Below are positions 33,080-44,630 of a stretch of DNA of 64,000 nt, in pieces. Under the pieces are notes generated by a model that saw only the letters and a list, made by a program, of their open reading frames with translations, was not told the origin of the DNA and did not search any database. The first letter of the stretch is position 1. Every line of letters starts with the position of its first letter. This DNA is from Isoetes taiwanensis (lineage: Eukaryota; Streptophyta; Lycopodiopsida; Isoetales; Isoetaceae). The stretch covers positions 9,121,551-9,185,550 of the forward strand of contig JAJEKV010000032.1 in the NCBI GenBank assembly GCA_021234155.1, in the 5' to 3' direction. Position numbers and translations under genes: made by a program.

Positions 33080-36000
33080 GTTCGCCAAGCAGAGCACATC
33101 ATGTATGGATTTTGCAAAGGCCAGCGGATCTGCAGAAGTGAAGGATTTCTTCCTAATCCTTGCCGTTTACAGCCTCTGCGAACAACAATAGTTTTTTGGC
33201 TCCTTATAATAGATTTCGGCCATAGGTGAGCTTGGATCCCTTATATCAACTCTGTTGTCTGAGATACTTTTGAGGTATGCCCAAATCCATCAAAATCCTC
33301 TGTTGTATTTTCGTGGTGGTTTGCGAAGTTTTTAGAGTCTACCTCCAAATTTTTTGTCAGATTTACTACTCTGTGTTGGTTTGTAATTTGCATTCTATTC
33401 AATGTTGCTCTGGTTGGCCTTGCTTCAATATTGATCTTTATGCCGTGTTCTTTGAAAAAGAACAAACCGTAGGTCGTGGTTTAGAAGGCAAGCAATGCGA
33501 GGTTAGGAGGCGAAGCGGTTTTAAGATCACCATTGTAGATTGCTTTACCCATGCCCGTCTTGCTTTGCTAGGTTTCAATTGATTTGGGGTTACGCTTCAT
33601 AGTATTACTGCATTGTTTCAGATAGTCAAATTGGAAGCATTTAAACATCCATGTGCATCAGTAATAATACATACGGATATTGAGGGGATAAATTCTTTTA
33701 GATTAGACACATTGTTTGTTCATGAGTTGCTCATTTTCTAAATCCCAGCCGTTTAGGTTAAAGGCTCCACTTATACGTTTTTTCTTCAGCCAATTTAACG
33801 GATGTAATAATATTTTTTGCAGGGCCGGAATGCCGCCTCCTTCCTTCATCCCGCCTCTTTCCTTCATTTCTCATTGCGTTTAAAATGCAACAGCATTCAT
33901 CTTTGCTTTCAGAGCTTGCTTTCATGCTGGAGCATCAGATTCAACATTCAGGTAGATTATTTGTTTCATTTAGGGTTGACTCTTGCTGTAACTTTTTTGG
34001 CCATTCATTTGCATTTGTGCTTTCTATCTGCAGGCACTGAAACATGGGAGTCGCTCAAATAGTAGGAGTGCATAAGGCACTGCTTCTTGCTTGAACCAAA
34101 GCAAGTTCGGCCTCCATCACTCAGGGCATCACTTGGAGCAGAGCAATTATTGGAACCCATTAATCTGGTCATTGTGGTTGCATCAGCCTGTTCAGGCTCT
34201 TGGTACAACTACTATTGCCTTGATTTTTCAATCCTTCGTGCAACAAATCTGGTGGATATCAGAAAAAAGTGCAAGGATGTATATGAATTTACAGAATGCC
34301 CAAATTGCTATGGTCTATTTAGATTGTCAGTTCTTCGTTTAATCCCTGTTCAAGGCATGCTGGCTATTTCTGCATGAGTTCCATTTCCTTGATTGGCTCT
34401 GTATTGATGATTTTGCAACTGTTTTACTTCTGCAGGGAAACACCGTGGCTTGGCCACAGCTGCCAACTTCCTTAAGCAGATATAGCACTCCAGAAGGTTG
34501 ATAGAAGATGTAAGTCTCTAACAGAAGTCGAAATGGATGGATCAGGATATGAAATGCCAAGGTATGTTGCATAATTAACCCCATTTCAACTACAACAATA
34601 TTTTTTCACTTCGTACCACTCTCTAAAAAACTCTCATACCAACACAACAGCATTATCGATATGGCAACCTTCGTTTGCAGGTGTGACAGGAGATGATGGA
34701 AGTCTAGAGTTCAGCATCTATGGGAAAGACATATACATGCATATACATTGTGAGACCTAATCTTCGTTTATGCTAAAGATCTAGCATCGTGCTCTGTGCT
34801 TAAAACGTTGTTATATATAATGGGAAATTGTTTTTTCTTCTTCATATGGATGAGGATCAAAAGCTTTGATTAATTCTGAAGTTTGTTTAGATCAGTGTCA
34901 TGGATTTTCAGATGCTTCTTCCTTGACTATCTCCTTGACATTAAAGAAACTTCAGATAATAAGACACGTTTTACGTAACATAAATTAAGTTGTAAATTAG
35001 TAAGTTAATTGCTTCTCTAAGCACGTCTACATTTTTTATATATGGCTGATTTAAGATTATCTAGAGTTTCGTTGACTTTGTGATGAAGAGTATGCCCTTT
35101 TTGTTGAACTACTTTTATAATTATTTGGTTGACAACAAAGATGGCAAGCTTGGATTCAAGGCTTACATATAGCTGACCTCCCTCTCTTATTATCATTGTG
35201 TTTGTGCAACTTTTTTATTACTGTCAGAGTTAAAACTTTGGAATCAATACTGGTCATATGTTATGTTGTTTTGTTGGAAATAATATGTTGCATCAATGCC
35301 ATGTCTTAAACATCCTAGCAACTTCCTCATTTTTTGTATTATAGACGTGTCATGAACTCATTGTTGTGGAGTCACTATGCTACATTTGTTAAAGAACTAA
35401 AATTGAACATTGTAGCAATTTTGGAACATTGTAAATACCATAAAACGGGGAAAAGCGTTGTAAGAGAACATTGGAACATTTTGGAACAATGTAAGAGAAT
35501 AGCATGGAGCATAGTTTTAGTAAATGGTTTGCATGTAAAATGTTTCTAGGTGCGTGCGATGAACAAATTGGATTGAATTGATTTATTCCATCCTCGCAAT
35601 GAACTTTGTCCAATGGGATGAACAAATTGTCGCAATGAACTTTGTCCAATGGACTGCTACATTATGTCTATATTAAGCACTGGTTTATATATTGAAGGAA
35701 ATATCTCTAATCATAATCGTGGATTTCTTTGTTCAAATTCCATTACTAAATGCTTAAATGCTTTAAGCTGCTTTTGACATTGGTTATGGGCTTACTAGAC
35801 ATAAATTGTTATCAATGTGGTCCTATTCTGACACATGTGTAGCAACACCAAGCACATGTTTTTTCCTATTTACTTACGTATACTGATGGGTTTTTATAGA
35901 TGGTTTCTATTTGTTCTATCTGCGTGTAAACCAATTACTAAACAATTGTTTACTTAAAAATTGCTAGACTTATGACGTCCCTACTTACGTGCGGCAACTC

Positions 36001-36390
36001 TGTGTGTAAATCAATTACTAAACAATTGTTTACTTAAGAACTGCTAGACTTATGACGTCCCTACCATGCGAGATGAGGCGCAACACCATTCAATCGGGGT
36101 ATTGGTATTTTTGTTTGTTCTTATTGAAAGCGAAGTTGGAGTTATTTCCTTAAAAGCACATATATGCAAGTTGAAATCCTTGCCTTAAATCCTCTAAAGA
36201 GCTTTTTTGCTTACTGTTATGGGTTTTTGCAGAGGTACTCTGTTGAAATGGGTATTACAAAAGTAAATAACGTCCATTCTTGCAAATATCAAGATGTGCT
36301 ATTGACAGATGTTGCACATGTGGACATTGAAGGGTGAGTAAAGACATATGCCAGGACATTAGCCCGGCAACGCCGGGCACACGTTTACTA
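33080..36390. other. unassigned stretch with exon-like pieces
   Basis: No protein family is recognised. A possible spliced mini-frame (ATG at about 33,891: MQQHSSLLSELAFMLEHQIQ) ends at a GT near 33,950 and can join a 'ctgcag' acceptor at about 34,032, but closes after eight more codons. 35,921-35,984 is repeated at 36,001-36,064 (80-base spacing, four differences). The right end of this stretch carries the Helitron 3' end. Confidence 0.4.
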
Positions 36391-36391
36391 G
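36362..36391 (+). mobile_element. Helitron 3' end (hairpin plus CTAG)
   Basis: GCCCGGC-AAC-GCCGGGC (36,362-36,378) is a perfect 7-bp hairpin, followed nine bases later by CTAG and then T. This is the standard plant Helitron 3' structure: a short GC hairpin about 10 bases before CTRR, inserted between A and T. The Helitron body therefore lies upstream, on the plus strand. Its 5' end (TC after an A) was not pinned down, and no Rep/helicase motifs are visible between 33 and 36 kb, so it is probably non-autonomous. Confidence 0.65.
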
Positions 36392-37629
36392 TTGTCCTTA
36401 ATTTGCTAACGTCTTTCCATAAACAGACCAAAAGAATGGAGGATAGCACGAAGAAAGAAATTTTACTTGAGTTTTTGAGGGATAAAACATTGGAAAAATT
36501 CATAGGTGAAGAATTAAAGGATTTGGAAGCGAAGAGCATCGTTATAAGGAGCCTCACGGGACTCCATGGGATTGTCCGGACTCTCTACCCGGCAATGATC
36601 CGCCTTTAGCAGCAGAAGAATAGCGCCTTTGCAATATACGTACCTTACTGCCGTCGATTCTGAAACAAGTGACAAAATCAGCCGAGATCTTGGAAAGATA
36701 TTAGGTGTTTACCCAAGAAACCCGCAAAAGGCAAAGAAAAGAGGGAATAGATCGATTACAATGGTGGGAAATGGGTTTCTTACAAGAGGGATAAAAGATT
36801 CGATGCAATTTCAGATGAACATATAGAAAAGATTCAAAAATTTTGGATTGAGAACACCGAGAGTGTCTCCTAACACAAAGGATGTTAGAACTAGAAGATT
36901 GGAGCGAAATGTAAGAGAAGAACATGATGCCCACTATCCGGAGGAATCACAAAGTTAGTTTATTTTGTTATTCATGTTTTCTTAGTTATGGTGCTTAGTG
37001 TGGTGGTGCATGTGGTGGTTATTGTGTTTATGCAGCTGATTGTGGTGTATTGTATGCGAATGTGAATTGTGTGTAGTTGACTCTTAGTCCGAAATACAAT
37101 ATTTAATGTTTGGAATATTATTAGAACATGACGTAATTGAGTACTCCTTTACTAGGTGTGTGTACAGCCTAAAAATATTTGAGAATGATAACTAATCGAT
37201 CCTAAGATACAAATTTTTGTTGAATAAAGACAATTTTTGTCGATTCAAGCTGACTCATTGGAAAGTATGATATATTAAAAAGGATCTTACAAAATTTGGC
37301 TTTACAAAATTTGGCTTTTCATTGAAAGCTCTGTGCCCGAGAACTAAATTTACATGCATTTTCTAAGCAAATGTGAAATCTTTGGTATGGACAGCTCGAG
37401 AACCGGTGCATCCAAAATTATTGTTTTCTGACTAAAGCATCTAAGCACGCTAGCCATCCCTAATTTAACGGGATGAGGTTTGCGATTGCCGTGATCCATC
37501 CGGTGGTAAGAACGCAACCCCCGCGATGAATTCCCCTCGCTGCGAGAGTCGAGGCGGACAAGTGTGAGAGAACAAATAAACCAGGTTTGCCTTGCAAAGC
37601 GGCATGTAACATAAGCTCATGGACCTTGT

Positions 37630-37890
37630 CTAAGAGCTCTCTTCATCAATCGACTCCAAGCATAGCCATTGAAGGCCCAAGATCCAAATCTGTTGAATGC
37701 CTTTAGGTTGATTCGAAATCAGCAAAGAAGGTGGATTTAGGCATATCCACCTTGGAGATTGATTACGAGCCCGTTTAACATGTGTCAAAATGCCCTCCTC
37801 GCTCACCCTACAATAGCCGTAGTGATCTCTGAACATCCCTCCTACCATGTTGCCGGAATGAACTTGTTCGAATTGGGAATGAAACGCCAA
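37630..37890 (-). other. open segment inside the transposase intron, unidentified
   Basis: A minus-strand open frame (GGMFRDHYGYCRVSEEGILT, then VKRARNQSPRWICLNPP) lies in the presumed intron. Its residue mix looks coding-like, but no family is recognised. It may be a captured fragment. Confidence 0.25.
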
Positions 37891-38084
37891 AAATCAGACG
37901 TAGGAACAGGATTTAGGACCCAGATCCTTTTCTAATGATTAGAAGAGGAATGTAATTATTACCGGGGTGTACACAATTTCATGAAGTGTTTATGAGAAAA
38001 AGGCTAGGCGTGATTTTTTATGTCAACTTTGTACTTAAATAGGATAAAAGTGATGTGATGTGATGTGAAACATAAACCCTATTT

Positions 38085-38870
38085 GATGGTGTGGGTGTGG
38101 TGTGGGTTATCCATTTTTATGTCCATGGTGTCATGTGGGTGTGTGCATGTTAGGTGTATGATATGTGTGGATTCAATTTTATTTATTCTCCCCTCACCCC
38201 ACCACACCCCATCATCTATCCCACCACCATAGACTACCATGATCCACATCTTTGCGACCACCACATTACCACCACATGCACACACATCCCACCACATCCC
38301 AATAGTCCACACATCCCTCCACCACCACCACCACACTTCACCACCAACACACTCAACACACCCCACACCCCTCCACCACCACCACCACACTTCACCACCC
38401 ACAACACACCTCAACACACCACACCCCTCTACCACCACCACCACACTCTACCACACCACATCACACCACAATCCACAACACCACACCACACCACACCACA
38501 CCACCACCACCACCACTAGACCACACCCTCCACCACCACCACACTCCACCACACACCACCACCACCACCACACCCCCACCCACACCACACATCATACCAC
38601 CACACACCACTACACACACCACCACCACCACCACCCCCACCACACCACACCACAAACCACTCCACCACCACCACCACCCCCCGCCACCACACCACCCACC
38701 ACTCCACCACACCCCACCACCACCACACACCACTCCACCACCCCCACCACCACCACATTCTCCACCACCACCACCACCACTCCACACTCCACCATTTGGT
38801 GTATGGTGTGTGGTGAATGGTGTGGTGTGTGGTGGGGTGTGGTGTGGTATGTGGTATACAACGACTAAGG
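38085..38870. repeat. CCACCA array (left), about 0.75 kb
   Basis: The top strand is almost entirely CCA, CCACA and CACAC words between 38,190 and 38,800, framed by G-type words (ggtgtgg) at both edges (38,085-38,110 and 38,797-38,860), so the array can fold on itself. It lies in the presumed intron of the plus-strand transposase gene. Open frames across it on both strands (His/Pro/Thr-rich or Trp/Gly/Val-rich) are artefacts. Confidence 0.9.
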
Positions 38871-41264
38871 TGCTCGTTAAGTGAATATGATGAGTGTGGG
38901 GCATGGTATGGTGCATGGTTTGGTGTGGCATACACATCCTAACAGCTTTTTAGTGTTCATTTCATGCAGATGCTATTGTTCAAGAGGTTTTACGGACCAA
39001 CATCCAGAAATTAAGATTCGATCTTCGAAGCTTTTGAGAAGCTAAAACCCCGGTTTGTTGTGAAATTGAAGGACTTCAATAGTTCTTTTTGTTGCATTCA
39101 AAGACGTGAGGATGCAAATGCTAGTGGATGGACTCAATGGGATGAGAACCAAACATCCAAGAATTGCACTTGCACCGCGATGTTTGTAGATCACATGAAC
39201 TTAGTCAATGCGGGGCACACCAGCATAAAATTGCAAGTACAGGAAGCTTGTAGAGATCTATATTGTGTCCAAAGAGTGAATTAGATGAGTTTCACAAGAA
39301 GGCGGCATCCTTGGAAATTGTGAGTCGTGGTGGAATCAAGAAGTTTCAGACACTGTCCCATGGAAGGAAGTGGCAAAGAGGGAAAGTGAAATGGGAGTAC
39401 ATTGACTATGAAAAAGACAACGTCTCAAGTTCTGGTAGGAGACTGACTCATCAGTACAATGAGACAGAACCCAAGGAGCTTCTGGATAAACTGAAAGAGC
39501 GTCTAAAAATCTTTCCACTGCATAATTTCAGGTACCAATGGCAGGCAAAACAGTTTAAGGAGCTTCTGGAGAATCTCCCAGCATATGCATGTCTCGGTAG
39601 TGGATTTTGCGTAGAGAACTATACATTCAAGGAACAAGAGGGAGGTGCGTCGCATTTGGATCAATAAACCGCATTACCATTTTGGTTCAAATAACATAAT
39701 CAAGCATTTGACTTCGTTGGCGGATGAGATTATCACGGAAACACATTACTATGTATCAGATAATAGGGAACACGATACTTTGTTCTTGCAACACTGCTTC
39801 ATGAAGCACCACAAATATCTGGAGCAGAAAGGAAGGGTGCCAAAGAGACATTATGTGTTTTCAAATGGTGCAGCATCTCAATTCAAGGCTTCTAGACCAT
39901 TTTACTTTGTGCTAGGTACACAAACGACATTGATGTCTATATGATGTGGAATTTTTTTGGTTCTAACCACGGGAAAGGTGAACACGATGGCAAAGCTGCT
40001 GAGTTGAAGAGATGGTTAAGACAACTGCAATTAAAATACAGCAGCATAAAATTGGGTAATGCTCATGAAGTGGTAGAAGTTGCCGAAGAGATGTTTACTT
40101 ATGGAACATCCGAGTGGATGAACACATCTGAAACTAGTAAGAGGAAGAATATAAAAAGGTTCTTTTGGGAAGTCAAGGTGGAGGATATAGATAGAAAGAA
40201 AGCATGGGGTGCAGAAAAGATTTTGGACACTAGGCAGATCCATTGTGTACATGCATTCAATCCTGAATCTCCATTGCAGGTTACTGCTAGGGAACTTTCA
40301 TGCTTCCGCAGCCACGCTTGGATGGCATGTGGGGCAGTTGTGTGAACAAGCACTACGTTGATGATTGGAAACTTCAAGTTATTGTACCATCCTCCAATGT
40401 GCATGGCGACATTGAGGACCATAAATCCAAAGAGGTCCTTGTTCTCCTCCAATCCCGCGATGTTAGCAGAGGCACTTAGAGTTGGTGATAATTTTGCTTT
40501 GTCGTTGTTCAAAGGGAATGATGAGGGTTCTGAATTTTGGATTCGATGTGCACAAAACCAAAATGGATAGTGGAGAAAGACTTCCAACTCAATGGAACAT
40601 GGTACCCCGCCGTGATAGTGTCATAGAAGGTATGTATTACAAGAAGGGCGCCAAGATCAACCGCCGGCTATGATCTTTTGGTAAAAGACGCCTTAGGCAT
40701 AGTATTCACAACACAGATCTGTGCAATCATACTTCATATGCCACCAACTAAACGTCAAAACAGGACTGTATATAGGCTGGATCCTTTAGATGAGGAGAAA
40801 ATTTTACAGAACTTACCCGAAGTTCTTTCTGATGATGATGAAATGTAAAACCATTGCGTAGTTTTTTTAACTCATGTCAAGTTTTGTGCTTCAAATTCTG
40901 TAAAATGAGTTTATCTTGATTTCTTTTGAAGATTTGAATTCTTCGAAACACTTTGATTCCTTTGTTTGTGAGATGAATTGAATATGAAATTTCATTGAAA
41001 TGAATCGAGGTTACAATAACAATTATGTACATAAGAAAGATATACAGTGATTTAAGTACGAGGTGACTCATGCACCTACATACTTCCCAATACATATGTT
41101 CCTCTCAGTTCCAGCTTTTGTTGCTTCTAATCTTAAAACTTCAAGCATGAACACTCTAACATCAACTAGATCCTGGTCTGAAATGTCCACAACCTGCAGT
41201 TAACCACACTTTGTCAATAACAGAGTTTGGTTTGTCTGCTGCATTTAAGTTGACTTACTAGATC

Positions 41265-41450
41265 AGGCAACAATATATTCACTCCTTTCAAGTACCCCCT
41301 CACAAATTTGTGCATAAACGAACATACGGCAGGGCCACATGAATGACCATCGGTTTGAAGAGGCGTTCTGGAAATTTTCACAACATCTGAGGTTGTAAAG
41401 CTGAAATTATTGTGTCCAAGCAATTCCAGGAACCTGCACTCAAAGTTTGT
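41265..41450 (-). CDS. Ulp1/C48 catalytic exon
   Basis: The best-preserved exon of the protease gene. It runs from after a GTGCAG acceptor (about 41,432) with FLELLGHNNFSF to the donor at 41,264, ending GVNILLPDL. It holds the Q.DG.SCG active-site motif, with no stop or frameshift. Confidence 0.65.
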
Positions 41451-42602
41451 TGTCATTGTGCCACAACAGCAAAATGCAATGAGCAAGCACTAACCTCTCA
41501 ATATGTCTGCTTCTGCCATGCAAGCCCGAGCTATCAAAGTGATATATACCCCTGGTTTATATCTCTCAGGCGAGACACGCAGGGTTTACAATCGAAAACA
41601 GGTCGATGATGTCCATCACAAGTAAAAAAACATGTTGGCACTTATCCAGATTCACATGTTTCTTATTGTTTTGTAACTATTTTGTGTCCTTGGACAATGT
41701 CGAGTGAAAAAGAGGGTCAAAGAAATGAAAGGGATGGCTCATTCCTTGGAGAATCAAGTAGTATTCCATGTATGCAGCAAACATATGCATATCATCCGGC
41801 ACAACTCGATGATCACAAATCAGATGAAAGTATCACCTTGAGAAGAGGAGGATCAATTGATCATTGAACCCACTGCGTATATCAGCTTCCAAAATTTTGA
41901 TGTCTTGGAGCTAATCACCTACGGATTTCAGTTCCACTCGGCACCACTTCGGATGTGTATTTGGCTTTAGATAGTCGAATTTGGATTGACAAGCTCTATC
42001 ATCTCTAGTTCTAAACACACACGAGAACATTTGCTCACAATCCATTCAAATATTTTAAATTGAAAAGTACAACACATATCATAGAAATTTTTTTACTTAT
42101 ATTGACTTTCAAAGAGTTTTATTAAGATTCATTTATGAAAATACTTGTCGAGCATTTTCATGCGATTCTTGCCGACTCTTTGAATCCCACATGTTCCACA
42201 TTTGATGTTCCTTCACATAAGTCGGCACACTTTCGCAGCCGTAAGTCCCTCCGACCATGGTTTTGAGTTGCTCTAAAAGGAAATTGGAATCCAACTTGTC
42301 GGGAGCAAAACTATTTGGACATATCATTGTGTTCGGTGGTTGGCGTAACCCTTATATCCTGCCGTCATCTATCAACAATGTGTTTGTCACCCGGTATCTC
42401 CAAAATTTGGTACACTTTTGGACGATCCTTAAGGAAAATTGGCTTATTAACCACTTTTAATTTTGTGTTGGTGCAATCATCCCGATTCCAAATAAAAAGA
42501 AATCTGCCCTTATTTCGCAGAACAACTTTCTCATCAACAAGTCAACATTACTTTAGCCATCTTTGGACCACAATGCAATCTCAAATTTTGAAAAATACCA
42601 TT

Positions 42603-43082
42603 CTAAGAACTCCCCGTAATCCGGGCCCTGAAACCGCTAACTTTTGATGGTTCAATTTCACGGAGGGTCACTGCCTCCTCGGCTGATGCAGGGATCCTCT
42701 CTTTCAAGTCATAAAACTTGCCTAAAGCCCCATTAAAATCCAGAACTAGGAGAATTTCAGTTAACCTCTTGGTTTTTCTTGGTTGAGGTTGTATTGGACT
42801 CGTTGAGCAGTCTGCATCTTGTCCAGGATCCGGGGTTTCTTTGTCAACTTCATCACCTGCATCCGCATTTGGCTCATGTTCAGCACCAAAACTTTTTTCT
42901 GGTGAAGGACCCCGTGCAGAATGAATCTCAAGGGAATTAATTTTCCCCCCTAAAACAGATGCACTAGAAATCTCTTCGTAAATAATTGAAATGAGGAAGA
43001 CCACAGAAAAATACAAAAAAAATAAATCATGTATGTGGCATCGGTACTTACTTGATACTACTGCATTCAGTTCACTATCCAA
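42603..43082 (-). CDS. acidic linker segment of the protease gene (tentative)
   Basis: An open frame of 159 codons. The N-terminal third includes a hydrophobic stretch (FFLYFSVVFLISIIY) that may be intron read-through. The middle is acidic with PDPGQDADCSTSPIQPQPRK. The last third (RLTEILLVLDFNGALGKFYD) is unassigned. It is on the strand and in the position expected for the protease gene's central part. No family is recognised. Confidence 0.35.
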   Translation of the reverse strand: MDSELNAVVSSKYRCHIHDLFFLYFSVVFLISIIYEEISSASVLGGKINSLEIHSARGPSPEKSFGAEHEPNADAGDEVDKETPDPGQDADCSTSPIQPQPRKTKRLTEILLVLDFNGALGKFYDLKERIPASAEEAVTLREIEPSKVSGFRARITGSS

Positions 43083-43084
43083 AT

Positions 43085-44030
43085 TTTAGTTTTGGAGTCT
43101 CCACTTGGCCAGCGGTGGGATTGACTTAGGAGTATCAAATGGGGTGAATTCTAGGTACAACTAGGAGGTATCTTTAGCCTCATAACTGATCGAGGCGTGG
43201 ATAACTCTTGGATATCCTTGGTCTCAAAATGCAATTCTCGCAAACACTAAGTCAAGAGACCTGGACAACATCAAGAAACATTAGTTAAGGCACTTACTTG
43301 TGTCTATTGGTTCTTGTGGTACCACTCACTCAACACCAAAAGCCAAAAGCCATGTCTCGGTCATAATGTGGGTACAACTAGGCTGCAAAGAGGTTCTAGA
43401 GTGTCCGCAAAACAAATTCAAAATCAATAGAGTCTTTAGACGAGGGTTAGAGATGATAATATTTACCCTCAAATGGTGTGATAGACATGGAATGTGATGG
43501 TGATTCGTGCCATCACAACCGGCAACATTTTATCCTCCCATTTCGCATAACGTCCACAAAATGGACAACCTTCATCACCCTCTTCTTACGCCTCGTGAAG
43601 CATTGGAAGTCTGGGATCTAAAGGAGTGTCATGACCACTACACCGAAAAATCTCAAATCTTTGCATTCGAGGTAGCAGCTCCGCCAGATGAAGTCTTCAC
43701 ATGCCTTTAGCTCAAAGTTTCGCTAATTCCTTATTTTAATTGTTTCCCGGGCAACACCGTACCATTTAGCTCTTTCATCCTTTTAGTTTACAACAGAACA
43801 CCCTCTGCCGCTTTCAGATTTGTCATGATTGATTGCCATCTGTGCAAATCAGCTCTAATTCTGATGCTTTATGCTCCATCAACTCAATCTTTCTTTTTGA
43901 TATCATTTTTCCTATCCTCGCTTGCATGCAATCGTTGTTTGCATCTATCAAACCTAGCTGATGTTGCAGCCAACCATTCCTTCACAAGTCCGCCATAGAA
44001 CCGCGAAAAACAAAACACCACGTGATATGT
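43085..44030. other. no gene recognised
   Basis: Short open frames on the plus strand (for example 43,507-43,710) have no recognisable motif. The stretch is probably intron or spacer of the minus-strand protease gene. Confidence 0.4.
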
Positions 44031-44059
44031 CAGCCTCCTAACATAGTAAGCCACCGCTC

Positions 44060-44630
44060 CCACGATCACACCACACAAACACAGGTAGTCTCTATACACC
44101 ACCACATACCACACACCACACAACATCCCCATTTGATAAGACACACCACACAACATTTGTGGTGGTGGTGGTGGTGGTGGTGGTGGTGGTGGTGGTGTGT
44201 GTGTGGTGGTGGTGGTGGTGGGGTAGTGGTGGTGGTGGTGGTGGGGTGTGTGGTGGTGGTGGTGGTGTGGGATATGGTGGAGTGTGGTGGTGAGGTGTGG
44301 TGTGGTGGTGGTGGAATGTGGGAATGTGGGTGGTGGTGGGGTGTGGTGTGGTGTGGTGGTGGTGTGGTGGTGGTGGATTGTGGTGTGGGACATGGTGGAG
44401 TCCGGGTGGTGTGGTGTGGTGGTGGTGGAGGCAAAGTGGTGGTGGTGGAGTGTGGTGGTGGTGGAGGAGTGTGGTGGTGGTGGAGGTGTGGTGATGGTGG
44501 TGGTGTGTGTGGTGGTGTGTGGTGTGGGAGTGTGGCGGTGGGGAGATGGTAGAGTGTAGTGGTGGGGAGATGGTGGGGTGTGGTGTGGGACATGGTGGAT
44601 GCCAACAACTCACCACCACCACACACATAC
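44060..44630. repeat. TGGTGG array (right), about 0.55 kb
   Basis: The top strand is GGT, GGTGTG and TGGTGG words from about 44,157 to 44,595, edged by C-type words (accaccaca at 44,098-44,140 and caccaccaccaca at 44,611-44,626). It is the inverse of the left array. The inner borders also correspond: reverse-complemented, this edge reads 'gtgtggtatgtggtggtgtata', against 'gtgtggtatgtggtatac' at about 38,840. Confidence 0.88.

Larger units (their letters stand above)
36433..40848 (+). pseudogene. DDE-type transposase gene (FSDG..SQFK / HGKG..DG family), spliced and frameshifted
   Basis: ATG at 36,433 follows an acceptor-like 'ccataaacag'. Exon 1 (to 36,953) reads MEDSTKKEILLEFLRDKT, then, after shifts, KDLGKILG-type text and KRDKRFDAISDEHIEKIQKF, ending DAHYPEESQ at a GT donor. 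A 2-kb intron holding the CCA array ends at 38,969. Exon 2 gives HPEIKI, FEKLKPRFVVKLKDF, HNFRYQWQAKQFKELLENLP, NYTFKEQ, then HYVFSNGAASQFKASRPF (39,855) and NHGKGEHDGKAAELKRW (39,966), and ends SDDDEM at about 40,848. I know this motif order from transposase-like proteins of plants and animals, where FSDG and HGKG..DG probably carry catalytic acids; here SDG is SNG. At least four frameshifts. The superfamily name is uncertain to me. The Ulp1 gene converges on its 3' end. Confidence 0.6.

Noticed and set aside
38079-38937. Long open frames rich in His/Pro/Thr (+) or Trp/Gly/Val (-), up to 209 codons
   Set aside because: All arise from the CCACCA array, which has no stops in most frames; composition is monotonous and several frames overlap on both strands.
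38085-44630. Calling the CCACCA arrays the terminal inverted repeats of the transposon
   Set aside because: Transposase exon 1 (36.4-36.95 kb) lies outside the left array and the probable first protease exon outside the right one, so the arrays are internal.
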